Source of the DNA: Verrucomicrobiales bacterium
GTDB lineage: Bacteria > Verrucomicrobiota > Verrucomicrobiia > Limisphaerales > UBA11358
Assembly (NCBI GenBank): GCA_028712475.1
Contig: JAQTQB010000001.1
Span: forward strand, 634,203 to 698,202
Length of the DNA stretch: 64,000 bases
Reading direction: 5' to 3'
This document shows positions 28,458-36,828 of this stretch, piece by piece. A program made the translations under genes and the position numbers. The notes below the pieces were generated by a model that had not been told where the DNA came from, did not search any database, and saw nothing but the letters and a program-made list of their open reading frames with translations. Position 1 is the first letter of the stretch. Every line of letters starts with the position of its first letter.

Positions 28458-30722
28458 GTGAAATTCAAACCGTTCAAACGCGCGCCGGTCATTCTGGCCA
28501 TTTTCGTTCTGGCGCTCGTCTGCGGTGCGCGGCTGTTTCATCCTGATTTTTTTGAACGCCTGGAGCGGATCACCTACGATCTGCGTGCGCGGACAGCACT
28601 GCATTTTCCTGCGCCTGCCGCGACCAATCTGGCCTTTGTCTCGATGGAAGATTCCAGCATCGGCGCCGTCAAAAACGGCGCTCTTGGTTACAAATTCGGA
28701 CTTTACTGGCCGCGCCAGGTCTATGGCCGCCTGATCGAAGAACTCTCGGCACAGGGCGCGCAAACCATCGCGTTCGACGTGCTGTTCGGTGAATTGCGCA
28801 ACGACCATCCGCCGGTGCAAATGGGCGACGGCAGGCTGATTGAGTCGGATGATTTTTTTGCGCTGCAAGAACGGCGGGCGGGCAACGTCATCATCGCCAT
28901 CACCCCGGAATTGCGTCCGCCTGATTTGTTCGCGACCAACGCCCTCGCGCTGGGCGGCATTTCGACGGACAAGGATTCCGACGGCACGCTCCGCCGTGTC
29001 GAGGCCTTTCATGTTTATCGCAACTGGCATCCGCTGTTCAAAAAAATCGAGGCGACGCCGGAACTGGCAGTGGATTTGACCAATGCCATTTTTGCGCCCG
29101 GCAAAATCATTTTACCGCAAACCGGAACCACAAACGCCATCACCGTTCCCGTGGATGCGGAAAACAATTTTGAGCTTGCTGATTTTGTCGGCGACAGATT
29201 GCCACCCGGCGTTGCGCCCAAGGCCAGGGCTTTCACCGACGAGCGCATCTGGCACATGGGCATCGTCCTTGCCGCGCAGGAATTGAAGCTTGATCTGGCG
29301 CGCGCGGAAATTGATCTGCCGCATGGCCGGATTATTTTGCGCGGGGCGAATGGCGTCGAACGTGTGATTCCCGTGGACTCCAGCGGTTATTTTTACATTG
29401 ATTGGCGGCTGACGCCAAGGGATGCGCACCTGCTGCGCGCGCCGGTTGAAAATTTGCTTTTGCAGGACAGGCGGCGGCTTCTGGGCCAGACCAATGATTT
29501 GCGCGATGACTTTCGCGGCAAGCTTGTTGTTGTCGGTTCGACGGCGCAGGGCAACGATCTGACTGACCGGGGCGCGACGCCGCTGGAAAAGGACACGTTC
29601 CTCGTCAGCAAACACTGGAACGTCGCCAGTTCCGTCATCACCGGCCAGTTCATCCGCCGCGCGTCGCTGCCGGTTGAACTCGCGCTGATTATATTTCTGG
29701 GCGCACTCACGGCGTATCTTACCTGGCAACTGCGCGCATTTTCAGCCACGGGCGGAACTTTGCTGTTGATGCTGGGTTACGTTGCTTTGGCGTTTTTTGC
29801 GTTCACCCAGTTTCATTACTGGCTGCCGCTCGTGTTTCCGATTGTGGGCGCAATGCTGGTCGAACACGTCAGCCTTGTCACCTATCGTGTCGTGTTCGAG
29901 GAGCGCGAGCAGCGCCGCGTCAAATCCGTTTTCTCCAGAATCGTTTCGCCTGACGTGGTGAATGAATTGCTCCGGGCGGAAAAACTTTCACTCGGCGGCG
30001 CGCGCAGCGAGGTGACCGTGTTCTTTGCCGACGTGCGCGGGTTCACCACGTTCACGGACGAAACGCAGGAGCGCGTGGCGGAATTTGTCCGCACGCACCA
30101 GCTTGATGCGGAAGCGGTGGAAAAATGCTTTGACGAGTCTGCGCGTGAAACGCTCGAGACCGTGAATCTGTATCTCTCCGCCGTCGCCGACGCGGTGAAA
30201 AACCACGGCGGCACTCTCGACAAATACATCGGCGACTGCGTCATGGCGTTTTGGAATGCGCCGGTTGCAAATGAAAAGCACGCGCTCGCCTGCGTGCGTG
30301 CGGCCATTGAATCGCAACGCGCGATTCATGGCTTGAACACAAAACGTCTGGCGGAAAACGCTTCTCGCGAAATCGAAAACAGCGCGCGGCAGTCTGCCGG
30401 ACTGCCGCCCAAGCCGCCGCTGACCGCGTTGCAGCTCGGCACCGGCATCAACACCGGACTGGCGACCGTCGGGCTGATGGGGTCGGACGCGCATATTTTG
30501 AACTACACGGTTTTTGGGCGCGAGGTGAACCTGGCCAGCCGGCTCGAGGGCGTTTCCGGCAGCGGCCGCATCATCATCAGCGATACGACTTACAATCATC
30601 TGCTGCGCCACGATTCGGCGCTCGCATCAACTTGCATTGAAATGTTTCCGGTCACGGTCAAAGGCATCCGCGCCGCCGTGCGGATTTACGAAGTGCCGTG
30701 GCAGCAAACAAATAGTTTTTAA
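28458..30722 (+). CDS. CHASE2-domain adenylate/guanylate cyclase
   Basis: 754 residues with a GTG start. One N-terminal membrane helix (about 9-24) precedes an extracytoplasmic CHASE2 sensor (about 30-395, with ITYDLRAR and TIAFDVLFGE typical of the domain). Three membrane helices follow (about 400-480). The C-terminal class III cyclase runs from about 515: metal aspartates in VTVFFADVRGFTTFTD and LDKYIGDCVMAFWNAP, and the NYTVFGREVNLASRLE motif with the transition-state Asn and Arg. A helical insertion separates the two metal motifs. It makes cAMP or cGMP in response to an unknown external signal. The cNMP-binding protein at 14124 could be an effector, which is speculation. Confidence 0.92.
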   Translation: MKFKPFKRAPVILAIFVLALVCGARLFHPDFFERLERITYDLRARTALHFPAPAATNLAFVSMEDSSIGAVKNGALGYKFGLYWPRQVYGRLIEELSAQGAQTIAFDVLFGELRNDHPPVQMGDGRLIESDDFFALQERRAGNVIIAITPELRPPDLFATNALALGGISTDKDSDGTLRRVEAFHVYRNWHPLFKKIEATPELAVDLTNAIFAPGKIILPQTGTTNAITVPVDAENNFELADFVGDRLPPGVAPKARAFTDERIWHMGIVLAAQELKLDLARAEIDLPHGRIILRGANGVERVIPVDSSGYFYIDWRLTPRDAHLLRAPVENLLLQDRRRLLGQTNDLRDDFRGKLVVVGSTAQGNDLTDRGATPLEKDTFLVSKHWNVASSVITGQFIRRASLPVELALIIFLGALTAYLTWQLRAFSATGGTLLLMLGYVALAFFAFTQFHYWLPLVFPIVGAMLVEHVSLVTYRVVFEEREQRRVKSVFSRIVSPDVVNELLRAEKLSLGGARSEVTVFFADVRGFTTFTDETQERVAEFVRTHQLDAEAVEKCFDESARETLETVNLYLSAVADAVKNHGGTLDKYIGDCVMAFWNAPVANEKHALACVRAAIESQRAIHGLNTKRLAENASREIENSARQSAGLPPKPPLTALQLGTGINTGLATVGLMGSDAHILNYTVFGREVNLASRLEGVSGSGRIIISDTTYNHLLRHDSALASTCIEMFPVTVKGIRAAVRIYEVPWQQTNSF

Positions 30723-30804
30723 TTTTAAGGTTTTAATTTTAACTTAAACCGGTCGAAGCGGCGGGCTGCCGTTCAACCAGGAACTCAAAATCAACAATTC
30801 AACG

Positions 30805-31293
30805 ATGCGAACCGTAATTTATCCCGGCAGTTTCGATCCGCTCACCAACGGCCATCTGGACGTGGTGCAGCGCGCGGCGAAATTATTCGACCGCGTCGTC
30901 GTGGCCGTGGCGAAGAACGAGGGCAAGCATCCGACCTTCACGCTGGAGGAGCGGGTCGGGCTGGTGAAGCAGGCGGTGAAGCACCTGAAGAATGTCGAGG
31001 CGGACAGCTTTGACCGGCTGCTGGTGGATTATGTCGTTGGCAAACAGGCGCAGGCGATTGTGCGCGGGCTGCGGGCCGTTTCCGACTTTGAATTTGAGTT
31101 CCAGCTCGCGCTGATGAACCGCAAGCTGAACGAGAACATCGAGACGATTTTCATGATGCCCAAGGACACCTACACGTTTTTGAGTTCGCGCATCGTGAAG
31201 GAAATCGCGCGGCTCGGCGGCGATGTGAGCGGGTTTGTGCCGGTTCATGTGCAGGCCGCGCTGGCCCAAAAGTTTTCCGGCGTTAAAAAATAG
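30805..31293 (+). CDS. coaD: Phosphopantetheine adenylyltransferase
   Basis: 162 residues, standard length. The nucleotidyltransferase T/HxGH motif reads YPGSFDPLTNGHLDVV (about 6-21), the substrate loop RGLRAVSDFEFEFQLALMN, and the C-terminal signature LSSRIVKEIARLGG. It makes dephospho-CoA from phosphopantetheine and ATP. It starts a plus-strand series of coaD, yceD, rpmF, plsX and fabH, so coenzyme A supply sits next to fatty-acid initiation. The 80 bases upstream are AT-rich and may hold the promoter. Confidence 0.97.
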   Translation: MRTVIYPGSFDPLTNGHLDVVQRAAKLFDRVVVAVAKNEGKHPTFTLEERVGLVKQAVKHLKNVEADSFDRLLVDYVVGKQAQAIVRGLRAVSDFEFEFQLALMNRKLNENIETIFMMPKDTYTFLSSRIVKEIARLGGDVSGFVPVHVQAALAQKFSGVKK

Positions 31294-31296
31294 ATC

Positions 31297-31779
31297 ATGC
31301 CGCTCACCGTCAATCTTCGCCATCTGGAGAACCGCAACCTGGTTTTGCGCGGCGAACTGCCTCTGACGGAACTGGATTTCGACGCGCACGATGAGATGAT
31401 CCGTGTCACGCAGCCGCTGCATTACGACCTTGAGATTGAAATGCTGGATGACTGCTTGCTCGTCGAAGGGTTGCTCCGGCTAAGGCTGGATTGCCAGTGT
31501 GTCCGCTGCCTGAAGAACTTTGAGTTCGAGCTGGAGCTGGATCCCTGGACGTTGCATCTGCCGCTGGAAGGCGAGGATGCGGTGTCTATCAAGAACGATT
31601 GCGTGGACTTGACGCCGCTGGTGCGGGAAGATATTCTCCTTGAGTTTCCGCAGCATCCGTTGTGCAGACCGGATTGCAATGGATTGAAGCAGGCCAGCGT
31701 TGGCAAAGCCTTTGAAACTGCCGGCAAAGACGAATCCAAGCCGGCGGCGTGGGCTGAATTAAACAAACTGAAACTCTGA
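31297..31779 (+). CDS. yceD: YceD/DUF177 family protein linked to 23S rRNA accumulation
   Basis: 160 residues, three bases after coaD. The family hallmark DCQCVRCLKNFEFELE (about 64-79) carries two of the paired cysteines; a second pair is in HPLCRPDCNGL (about 121-131). DUF177 proteins are nearly always followed by rpmF, as here, and affect 23S rRNA or ribosome assembly; the biochemical activity is unknown. The 10-base gap to rpmF implies cotranscription. Confidence 0.88.
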   Translation: MPLTVNLRHLENRNLVLRGELPLTELDFDAHDEMIRVTQPLHYDLEIEMLDDCLLVEGLLRLRLDCQCVRCLKNFEFELELDPWTLHLPLEGEDAVSIKNDCVDLTPLVREDILLEFPQHPLCRPDCNGLKQASVGKAFETAGKDESKPAAWAELNKLKL

Positions 31780-31789
31780 TTTTGAATTT

Positions 31790-31975
31790 ATGGGCGTCCC
31801 AAAACGTAAACCTTCGACGAGCCGGCAGAAAATGCGCCGCGCTTACAACAGCGTGCTGAAACTGCCGCAGATCAGCAAATGTCCGCAGTGTGCCGAGCCG
31901 CATGTGCCGCACCGGGTCTGCCCGGCGTGCGGTTATTACAAGGGGCGCCAGGTTCTCACGGTCAACGCAGGCTGA
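31790..31975 (+). CDS. rpmF: Ribosomal protein L32
   Basis: 61 residues with the L32 pattern: MGVPKRKPSTSRQKMRRA at the start and the zinc-ribbon cysteines CPQC and CPACGYYKGRQV. It is a component of the 50S subunit. All four cysteines are present, so this is the zinc-binding form. It lies in the common order yceD-rpmF-plsX-fabH. Confidence 0.97.
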   Translation: MGVPKRKPSTSRQKMRRAYNSVLKLPQISKCPQCAEPHVPHRVCPACGYYKGRQVLTVNAG

Positions 31976-32024
31976 TCATCCAGTCTGCAGCCGCGGAAAA
32001 TTTTCCGCGTTCTCTCGTTCATCT

Positions 32025-33065
32025 ATGCGAATCGCAGTGGATGTCATGGGCGGCGACCACGGTTGCGGGGTCGTGATCGCAGGAGCCAAGCTGGCGCTGG
32101 AGGCCGGCAAAAAAATTACCGCCCTTTACCTCGTCGGCAATCAGGCTGACATCCATGCCGCCCTGCCGGAACGCGGCTTCCGCGACCATCGCGTGCGCGT
32201 GATCCACGCCAGCGAAGTCGTGGAGATGGACGACAAGCCGGCCATCGCTCTCCGCAAAAAAAAGGATTCTTCCATCGCCCGTGCCGCCGAGCTTGTCCGG
32301 GATGGCGAGGCGGACGCGGTCGTTTCCCTCGGCAACACCGGCGGTATTTTCGCGGCGGCCACGTTCAAGGTCGGACGCATCGCCGGCGTGGATCGCGGTT
32401 GCATCGCGACCGTCATTCCCCGGCAGAGCAACGAATTTGTGCTGCTCGACGCGGGTGCCAACATCGAGTGCAAGCCTTTTCACCTCGCGCAATTCGCCGT
32501 CATGGGCAGTGTGTATTCCCGCGAAGTTTTGAAGCGCAAAAATCCGCGCGTCGGCATCTTGAGCATTGGCCGGGAGGATTCCAAGGGCAACGACCTCACG
32601 CTCGAAGCTTTCAAGCTCTGCAAAAAACTGGATTTGAATTTCATCGGCAACGTCGAGGGCCACGATTTGTTCAAGGACCATGTGGACGTGGTCGTGTGCG
32701 ACGGTTTTGTCGGCAACATCGTCTTGAAAACGTGCGAGAGCCTCGCTGTCGGGATGTTTTCGATGCTCAAGCGTGAATTGATGCAGAACACAAAACGGCA
32801 GATCGGCGCGTATCTGGCGAAGAACGCCTTTCATTCCATCCGCCGCCGCATGGATCCGGAAGTGTATGGCGGCGCGCCACTGCTCGGTTTCAACGGCATG
32901 GTGTTCAAGGCGCACGCTTCGGCGCGCGAACGCGCCATCGCCAGCGCCCTGCGCGTGACCACCGAGGCGTTGCAGCATCAGGTCAACCAGGTCATCGCCA
33001 GCGAAATCGCCCGGGCGAATGAAGCGCTCGCCGCCGCTGAAGTTTCCGCCCCTGTCTCCGCATGA
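32025..33065 (+). CDS. plsX: Phosphate acyltransferase PlsX
   Basis: 346 residues from ATG 32025 (MRIAVDVMGGDHG). Family landmarks are SLGNTGGIFAAATFKVGRI, LLDAGANIECKPFHLAQFA, GNVEGHDLFKDHVDVVVCDG, and a C-terminal EVYGGAPLLGFNGMVFKAH. It converts acyl-ACP to acyl phosphate for phospholipid synthesis. Its end overlaps the fabH start by four bases (ATGA), so translation is coupled. A small palindrome (CGCGGAAAATTTTCCGCG) lies 8-25 bases upstream of the start region. Confidence 0.96.
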   Translation: MRIAVDVMGGDHGCGVVIAGAKLALEAGKKITALYLVGNQADIHAALPERGFRDHRVRVIHASEVVEMDDKPAIALRKKKDSSIARAAELVRDGEADAVVSLGNTGGIFAAATFKVGRIAGVDRGCIATVIPRQSNEFVLLDAGANIECKPFHLAQFAVMGSVYSREVLKRKNPRVGILSIGREDSKGNDLTLEAFKLCKKLDLNFIGNVEGHDLFKDHVDVVVCDGFVGNIVLKTCESLAVGMFSMLKRELMQNTKRQIGAYLAKNAFHSIRRRMDPEVYGGAPLLGFNGMVFKAHASARERAIASALRVTTEALQHQVNQVIASEIARANEALAAAEVSAPVSA

Positions 33066-34087
33066 AACCCAAATTCAAAAATCCGCGCGCCCAGCACAAT
33101 TTTCAAGGCCGTCCCTGCTCCATTGCCGGCGTGGGTTCGTATGTGCCGGAAAGAATCCTGACCAACGCCGAACTCGAAAAGATGGTTGATACCACGGATG
33201 AATGGATCACCTCGCGCACCGGCATCAGGGAACGCCGCATCGCCGCGGTGGATGAATTCACCTCCGACCTCGCCGCGAAGGCCGCCAAACGGGCGATGAA
33301 AATGGCCGGCATCACTGCCGACAAGATTGATTTGATCATTGTCGCGACGCTCACGCCAGACATGCAGTTTCCTTCCACCGCGTGCCTCGTGCAGCGCAAG
33401 ATCGGCGCGGCGCGCGCGGCGGCGTTCGACGTCGAAGCGGCATGTTCCGGTTTTATTTACGCGCTGGAAATCGGCCAGCAGTTCATCCTTTCGCGCACTT
33501 ACGAAACGGTGCTGGTCATCGGCGCGGAAAAACTTTCGTCCATTGTGAACTGGAAAGACCGCAACACCTGCGTGCTGTTCGGCGACGGCGCGGGCGCGGC
33601 GATTTTGCAGCATCGTGAAAATACCCACGGCCTGCTTACCGCCGTCATGGGCGCGGATGGCAACAAGGCCGATCTGCTTTCGATGCCCGGCGGCGGCAGC
33701 GCGTGTCCGGCCACGCTGGAATCGGTCGCCGCCGGCCTGCATTTTCTGCGCATGGACGGCAAGGAAACCTTCAAAAACGCCGTGAATGCGATGGTTTCCG
33801 CCGCGCACGAGGCGCTGCGCCGCTGCGACATCGACATCACCAGGATCAAATGCGTCATCCCGCATCAGGCCAACCAGCGAATCGTTGACGCGGTCGGCGA
33901 ACGCCTCAAGGCGACGCCGGAACAGATATTTGTGAATCTCCACAAATACGGCAACACCTCGGCGGCGTCCGTGGCCATTGCCCTGGACGAGGTTGTGGCT
34001 TCGGGAAAAATCCAGCGCGGCGACCTGGTGTTGCTCGTTGTGTTTGGCGCCGGTTTGACGTGGGGCGCGGCGGTCATCGAGTGGTGA
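33062..34087 (+). CDS. fabH: Beta-ketoacyl-ACP synthase III
   Basis: 341 residues. The catalytic triad is visible: cysteine in VEAACSGFIYAL (about 126), histidine in IPHQANQRI (about 267) and asparagine in KYGNTSAASV (about 297). Near the start, VDTTDEWITSRTGIRERRI is typical. It condenses acetyl-CoA with malonyl-ACP to start fatty-acid chains. It has an N-terminal extension of about 18 basic residues (KPKFKNPRAQHNFQGR) before the usual first strand; a later start is not available as ATG. Coupled to plsX. Confidence 0.96.
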   Translation: MKPKFKNPRAQHNFQGRPCSIAGVGSYVPERILTNAELEKMVDTTDEWITSRTGIRERRIAAVDEFTSDLAAKAAKRAMKMAGITADKIDLIIVATLTPDMQFPSTACLVQRKIGAARAAAFDVEAACSGFIYALEIGQQFILSRTYETVLVIGAEKLSSIVNWKDRNTCVLFGDGAGAAILQHRENTHGLLTAVMGADGNKADLLSMPGGGSACPATLESVAAGLHFLRMDGKETFKNAVNAMVSAAHEALRRCDIDITRIKCVIPHQANQRIVDAVGERLKATPEQIFVNLHKYGNTSAASVAIALDEVVASGKIQRGDLVLLVVFGAGLTWGAAVIEW

Positions 34088-34154
34088 GCTTATCGGTTTA
34101 ATTGTGCCGGCTAATTTGACGATTGCCCGGAGCGTGGTAGTTTTCATGTAAATT

Positions 34155-34490
34155 ATGAGTGCGAGAAAAATTGGCAGCATTGAAACCCCGAAGCAACAGG
34201 TGACCATTGGCGGTCGCCAGTCCAGCTTGGAACTTTCCACCGATGCGGTTGCAATCCATAAAAGCGGCATCGAATTTCGCAGCCCGACGCCTTTCAACGA
34301 ATGGACCGAAATGACCGTCGCGCTGCAATCCCCGCACGATGGCGCCAAGCTCCAATGCAGCGGCGTTGTCATCGCCTGCTCCGGCAACAAGCACACCGGC
34401 TACCGCGTTTCCATGGTGTTCACCGGCCTGACGGATGGTGCGCAGGCGCAGTTGAATTCCATGGCCCGCTCCGAGTTGGGCGCAGGTTAA
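34155..34490 (+). CDS. Small PilZ-like domain protein
   Basis: 111 residues. Strands and the segment GIEFRSPTPFNEWTEMTVAL, then SGVVIACSGNKHTGYRVSMV followed by FTGLTDGAQAQL, match the C-terminal two thirds of PilZ domains. The RxxxR c-di-GMP-binding motif expected near the N-terminus is not seen, so ligand binding is doubtful. It has a ribosome start at ATG 34155 and is followed by a strong terminator, so it is probably a single-gene unit. Confidence 0.6.
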   Translation: MSARKIGSIETPKQQVTIGGRQSSLELSTDAVAIHKSGIEFRSPTPFNEWTEMTVALQSPHDGAKLQCSGVVIACSGNKHTGYRVSMVFTGLTDGAQAQLNSMARSELGAG

Positions 34491-34521
34491 AAGGCCAAAA
34501 TATTCCAAGCGAAATGTAATT

Positions 34522-34555
34522 CCCCCCGGACAAATGTTCGGGGGTTATTTTTTTT
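34522..34555 (+). terminator. Rho-independent terminator after the PilZ-like gene
   Basis: A GC-rich stem CCCCCCGGA/TTCGGGGG around a short loop is followed by TTATTTTTTTT. It lies 32 bases after the PilZ-like stop and just before the dehydrogenase gene. Confidence 0.85.
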
Positions 34556-34588
34556 GACCCTTCGCCTTCGATTTTTTAAGCTGCGTGG

Positions 34589-35566
34589 ATGAAAATTTTG
34601 CTCACCACCACTTCCTTCCAAGACACGCCCGGCGCGCATCATGATTTGCTCAAGCAGACTGGCTGGGAAATCATCACTGCGCGCGGCCCGCTGAACGAGG
34701 CGGACACGCTCGCGCTCGTCGGCGAGGTGGACGGCTATATCTGCGGCGACGACGCCATCACGCGCAAGGTTCTGGAAAAGGCACGCCCGAAGCTGAAGGT
34801 CTTGAGCAAATACGGCATCGGCGTGGACAAGATTGACGTAAAGTCCTGCACCGAATTCGGCATCCCGCTGCTCTTCACGCCCGGCGTGAATCATACCACC
34901 GTTGCCGAACACACTTTTTTGCTGCTGCTCTCGCTCGAAAAGAATCTCCTCTACCACACCGACTCTACGCGCAGTGGCGGCTGGAAACGCAAGACCGGCC
35001 ACGAACTGCTGGACAAGACCATCGGCATCGTCGGCCTCGGGCGCATAGGCAAGGAAGTCGCCATCCGCGCGAAGGCGTTTGGCATGAAGGTCATCGGCTT
35101 CGACGTTTATTGGGACGAGAAATTCGCCAATGAGCACGGCGTGAAACGCGCCGCCACACTCGACGAGATTTTTGCCGCGAGTGATTACCTGTCGCTGCAC
35201 ACGAACCTCACGCCGGAGACGCGCGACATGATCAATACCAAATCCATCGCCAAGATGAAGAAGGGAGTGGTCATCTTGAACTGCGCGCGCGGCGAGATCG
35301 TCCACACGTCCGACATGGTGGAGGCGCTGAAATCCGGCCAGGTCGGCGGTTACGGCACGGACGTTTTGGATCAGGAACCGCCGCCGGCGGACCATCCGCT
35401 GCTCAAGCTGCCGAACGTCGTCTGCACACCGCACGTCGCGTCGCGCACTTACGAAAGCGTGGTGCGCCAGGCCACCTGCGCCGTGAAAAACCTCATCCTC
35501 GCGATGAACGGCGAAAAACCCATCGCGCAGGTGAATCCCGAAGTGCCGGTGAAGAAAGTTTCCTGA
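34589..35566 (+). CDS. D-2-hydroxyacid dehydrogenase (phosphoglycerate dehydrogenase-like)
   Basis: 325 residues. The Rossmann motif is GIVGLGRIGKEVAIRAKAFG (about 149-168); catalytic arginine, glutamate and histidine are in NCARGEIVH, LDQEPPPADHPLL and TPHVASRTYESV. No ACT or other regulatory domain is present, so it is not a feedback-controlled SerA. It heads a set of sugar-acid genes (37345-41980), which makes a role in hexuronate or related acid catabolism likely, though serine synthesis cannot be excluded. Its last 106 bases (35453-35558) occur again almost unchanged at 36715-36820, and the last 60 also at 36064-36123. Confidence 0.88.
   Translation: MKILLTTTSFQDTPGAHHDLLKQTGWEIITARGPLNEADTLALVGEVDGYICGDDAITRKVLEKARPKLKVLSKYGIGVDKIDVKSCTEFGIPLLFTPGVNHTTVAEHTFLLLLSLEKNLLYHTDSTRSGGWKRKTGHELLDKTIGIVGLGRIGKEVAIRAKAFGMKVIGFDVYWDEKFANEHGVKRAATLDEIFAASDYLSLHTNLTPETRDMINTKSIAKMKKGVVILNCARGEIVHTSDMVEALKSGQVGGYGTDVLDQEPPPADHPLLKLPNVVCTPHVASRTYESVVRQATCAVKNLILAMNGEKPIAQVNPEVPVKKVS
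35453..35558 (+). repeat. Direct repeat copy 1: 3' end of the dehydrogenase gene
   Basis: The 106 bases encoding ESVVRQATCAVKNLILAMNG followed by EKPIAQVNPEVPVKK. By eye it differs from copy 3 (36715-36820) at two positions, and its last 60 bases are identical to copy 2 (36064-36123). This is the original, functional copy. Confidence 0.92.
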
Positions 35567-35607
35567 CGCATTGACGCATGGGCGCAAACGGATAATCTTG
35601 AATTGAA

Positions 35608-35820
35608 ATGAAAACTTACACCGCAGTCGTCGAACGATGCCCGGAAACAAATCTGTTTGTCGGCTACGTTCCCGGATTTCCCGGCGCGCACTCGCAGGGC
35701 GCGACGCTGGATGAATTGAATCGCAACTTGCAGGAAGTCATCGAAATGCTGCTCGAAGATGGCGAGCCGAAACTGGAAGCGGAATTTGTGGGCACACAAT
35801 CGGTGGCTGCGGGCGCATGA
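35608..35820 (+). CDS. hicB: HicB-type antitoxin
   Basis: 70 residues. YTAVVERCPETNLFVGYVPG followed by FPGAHSQGATLDELNRNLQE is the partial RNase H-fold HicB domain; no C-terminal DNA-binding domain is present, so it is the short form. It would neutralise HicA. The HicA gene overlaps its end by four bases (ATGA). This pair forms the first of three cassettes bounded by copies of the dehydrogenase 3' end. Confidence 0.88.
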   Translation: MKTYTAVVERCPETNLFVGYVPGFPGAHSQGATLDELNRNLQEVIEMLLEDGEPKLEAEFVGTQSVAAGA

Positions 35821-36041
35821 GCAATCTTCCTGTTCTCAAGCCGCGCGAGGTCGTTCGGATTCTGGAAACTTTCGACTTCGTGGAAGTGCGCCAGCGCGGT
35901 TCCCACCGGCAGTTCCGGCACGCGGACGGACGCGGCACGACCGTGCCGTTTCATGCGGGTCGAGACATTGCGCCGCCGTTGCTGCGGCAGATTGCCAAAG
36001 ACATCGGCATGAACGCGCAGGAATTCATCAGCCACAGATAA
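35817..36041 (+). CDS. hicA: HicA-type mRNA interferase toxin
   Basis: 74 residues. The double-stranded RNA-binding-like fold carries the catalytic histidine in QRGSHRQFRHADGRGTTVPF and GRDIAPPLLRQIAKDIG. HicA cleaves mRNA without the ribosome. The N-terminus (LPVLKPREVVRILETFDF) is also typical. It overlaps hicB, and the order hicB-hicA is one of the two known. The family assignment is firm; activity is inferred. Confidence 0.9.
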   Translation: MSNLPVLKPREVVRILETFDFVEVRQRGSHRQFRHADGRGTTVPFHAGRDIAPPLLRQIAKDIGMNAQEFISHR

Positions 36042-36044
36042 ATT

Positions 36045-36131
36045 ATGAACGGCGAAAATTTAATCGCGATGAACGGCGAAAAACCCATCGCGCAGGTGAA
36101 TCCCGAAGTGCCGGTGAAGAAAGTAGTTTGA
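36045..36131 (+). pseudogene. Direct repeat copy 2: fragment of the dehydrogenase 3' end with a 28-codon frame
   Basis: Bases 36064-36123 are identical to the end of the dehydrogenase gene. They stay in the original reading frame, with an ATG at 36045 and the stop TGA at 36129-36131, encoding MNGENLIAMNGEKPIAQVNP and EVPVKKVV. It sits exactly between hicA and the DUF4160 gene. It is most likely a scar of an insertion or duplication; translation of the peptide is possible but unsupported. Confidence 0.88.
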
Positions 36132-36137
36132 TTGTTT

Positions 36138-36407
36138 ATGCCCGAATTAAGCCGATTTTTTGGAATCATCATCCGAATGTTCATGGAAGCCGGTGTGCAA
36201 CATCACACGCCGCATTTTCATGCTTACTATGGCGAGGCCGTCGCGGTTTATTCCATCAATCCGGTCGAATTGATCAGCGGCGAGTTGCCGCGCCGCCAGC
36301 AGCGCATGGTCGAGGCGTGGGCGGAACTGCATCAGGACGCGCTGCTCGAAGACTGGCGGCGATTGCAGGCTGGACAATTGCCGCAGCCAATCGCACCTTT
36401 GCAATGA
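36138..36407 (+). CDS. DUF4160 family protein
   Basis: 89 residues from ATG 36138. The signature is PELSRFFGIIIRMFMEAGVQ then HHTPHFHAYYGEAVAVYSIN, followed by LPRRQQRMVEAWAELHQDAL. DUF4160 genes are regularly adjacent to DUF2442 genes, as here, with a three-base overlap. Their arrangement looks like a small two-gene module resembling toxin-antitoxin pairs; the activity is unknown. Part of the second cassette. Confidence 0.85.
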   Translation: MPELSRFFGIIIRMFMEAGVQHHTPHFHAYYGEAVAVYSINPVELISGELPRRQQRMVEAWAELHQDALLEDWRRLQAGQLPQPIAPLQ

Positions 36408-36703
36408 TGAAACATCCAATTTACAAAGTCCGCTCGGTCAAAATTGTCGCGCCTTACACGTTGCGAGTCGGTTTTGATGACGCAACCGAGCAGGTGATTG
36501 ATTTTCGTCCAGTATTGGCGGGCGAATTGTATGGCCCGCTGCATGACCTGGCCGTCTTCAATCAGGTGCGGATTGATCCTGAAGTCCACACGCTTGTCTG
36601 GCCAAACGGCGCGGATTTCGACCCATCCACGCTGCACGACTGGCCGGAAAATGCGGATGCTTTTGCCGCCCGCGCTCGGGAATGGGAATCACAACCTGCT
36701 TGA
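36404..36703 (+). CDS. DUF2442 family protein
   Basis: 99 residues from ATG 36404, overlapping the DUF4160 stop. PYTLRVGFDDATEQVIDFRP, LYGPLHDLAVFNQVRIDPEV and HTLVWPNGADFDPSTLHDWP are the DUF2442 core. It is thought of as a partner of DUF4160. It closes the second cassette: eleven bases after its stop the third copy of the dehydrogenase 3' end begins. Confidence 0.87.
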   Translation: MMKHPIYKVRSVKIVAPYTLRVGFDDATEQVIDFRPVLAGELYGPLHDLAVFNQVRIDPEVHTLVWPNGADFDPSTLHDWPENADAFAARAREWESQPA

Positions 36704-36714
36704 AAACAAAAACT

Positions 36715-36828
36715 GAAAGCGTGGTGCGGCAGGCCACCTGCGCCGTGAAAAATCTCATCCTCGCGATGAACGGCGAAAAACCCATCGCGCAGGTGAATCC
36801 CGAAGTGCCGGTGAAGAAAGCGCAATGA
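36715..36828 (+). pseudogene. Direct repeat copy 3: fragment of the dehydrogenase 3' end
   Basis: Bases 36715-36820 match 35453-35558 except at two positions, so the duplication is recent. The frame remains open through ESVVRQATCAVKNLI and PEVPVKKAQ and ends in TGA 36826-36828, which overlaps the ATG of the DUF4304 gene at 36825. The fragment could provide translational coupling from its internal ATG at 36766. Confidence 0.9.

Noticed and set aside
35453..36828. CRISPR-like array from the three direct repeats
   Set aside because: Repeats are 60-106 bases, part of a coding sequence, and the spacers are complete genes of 500-600 bases.
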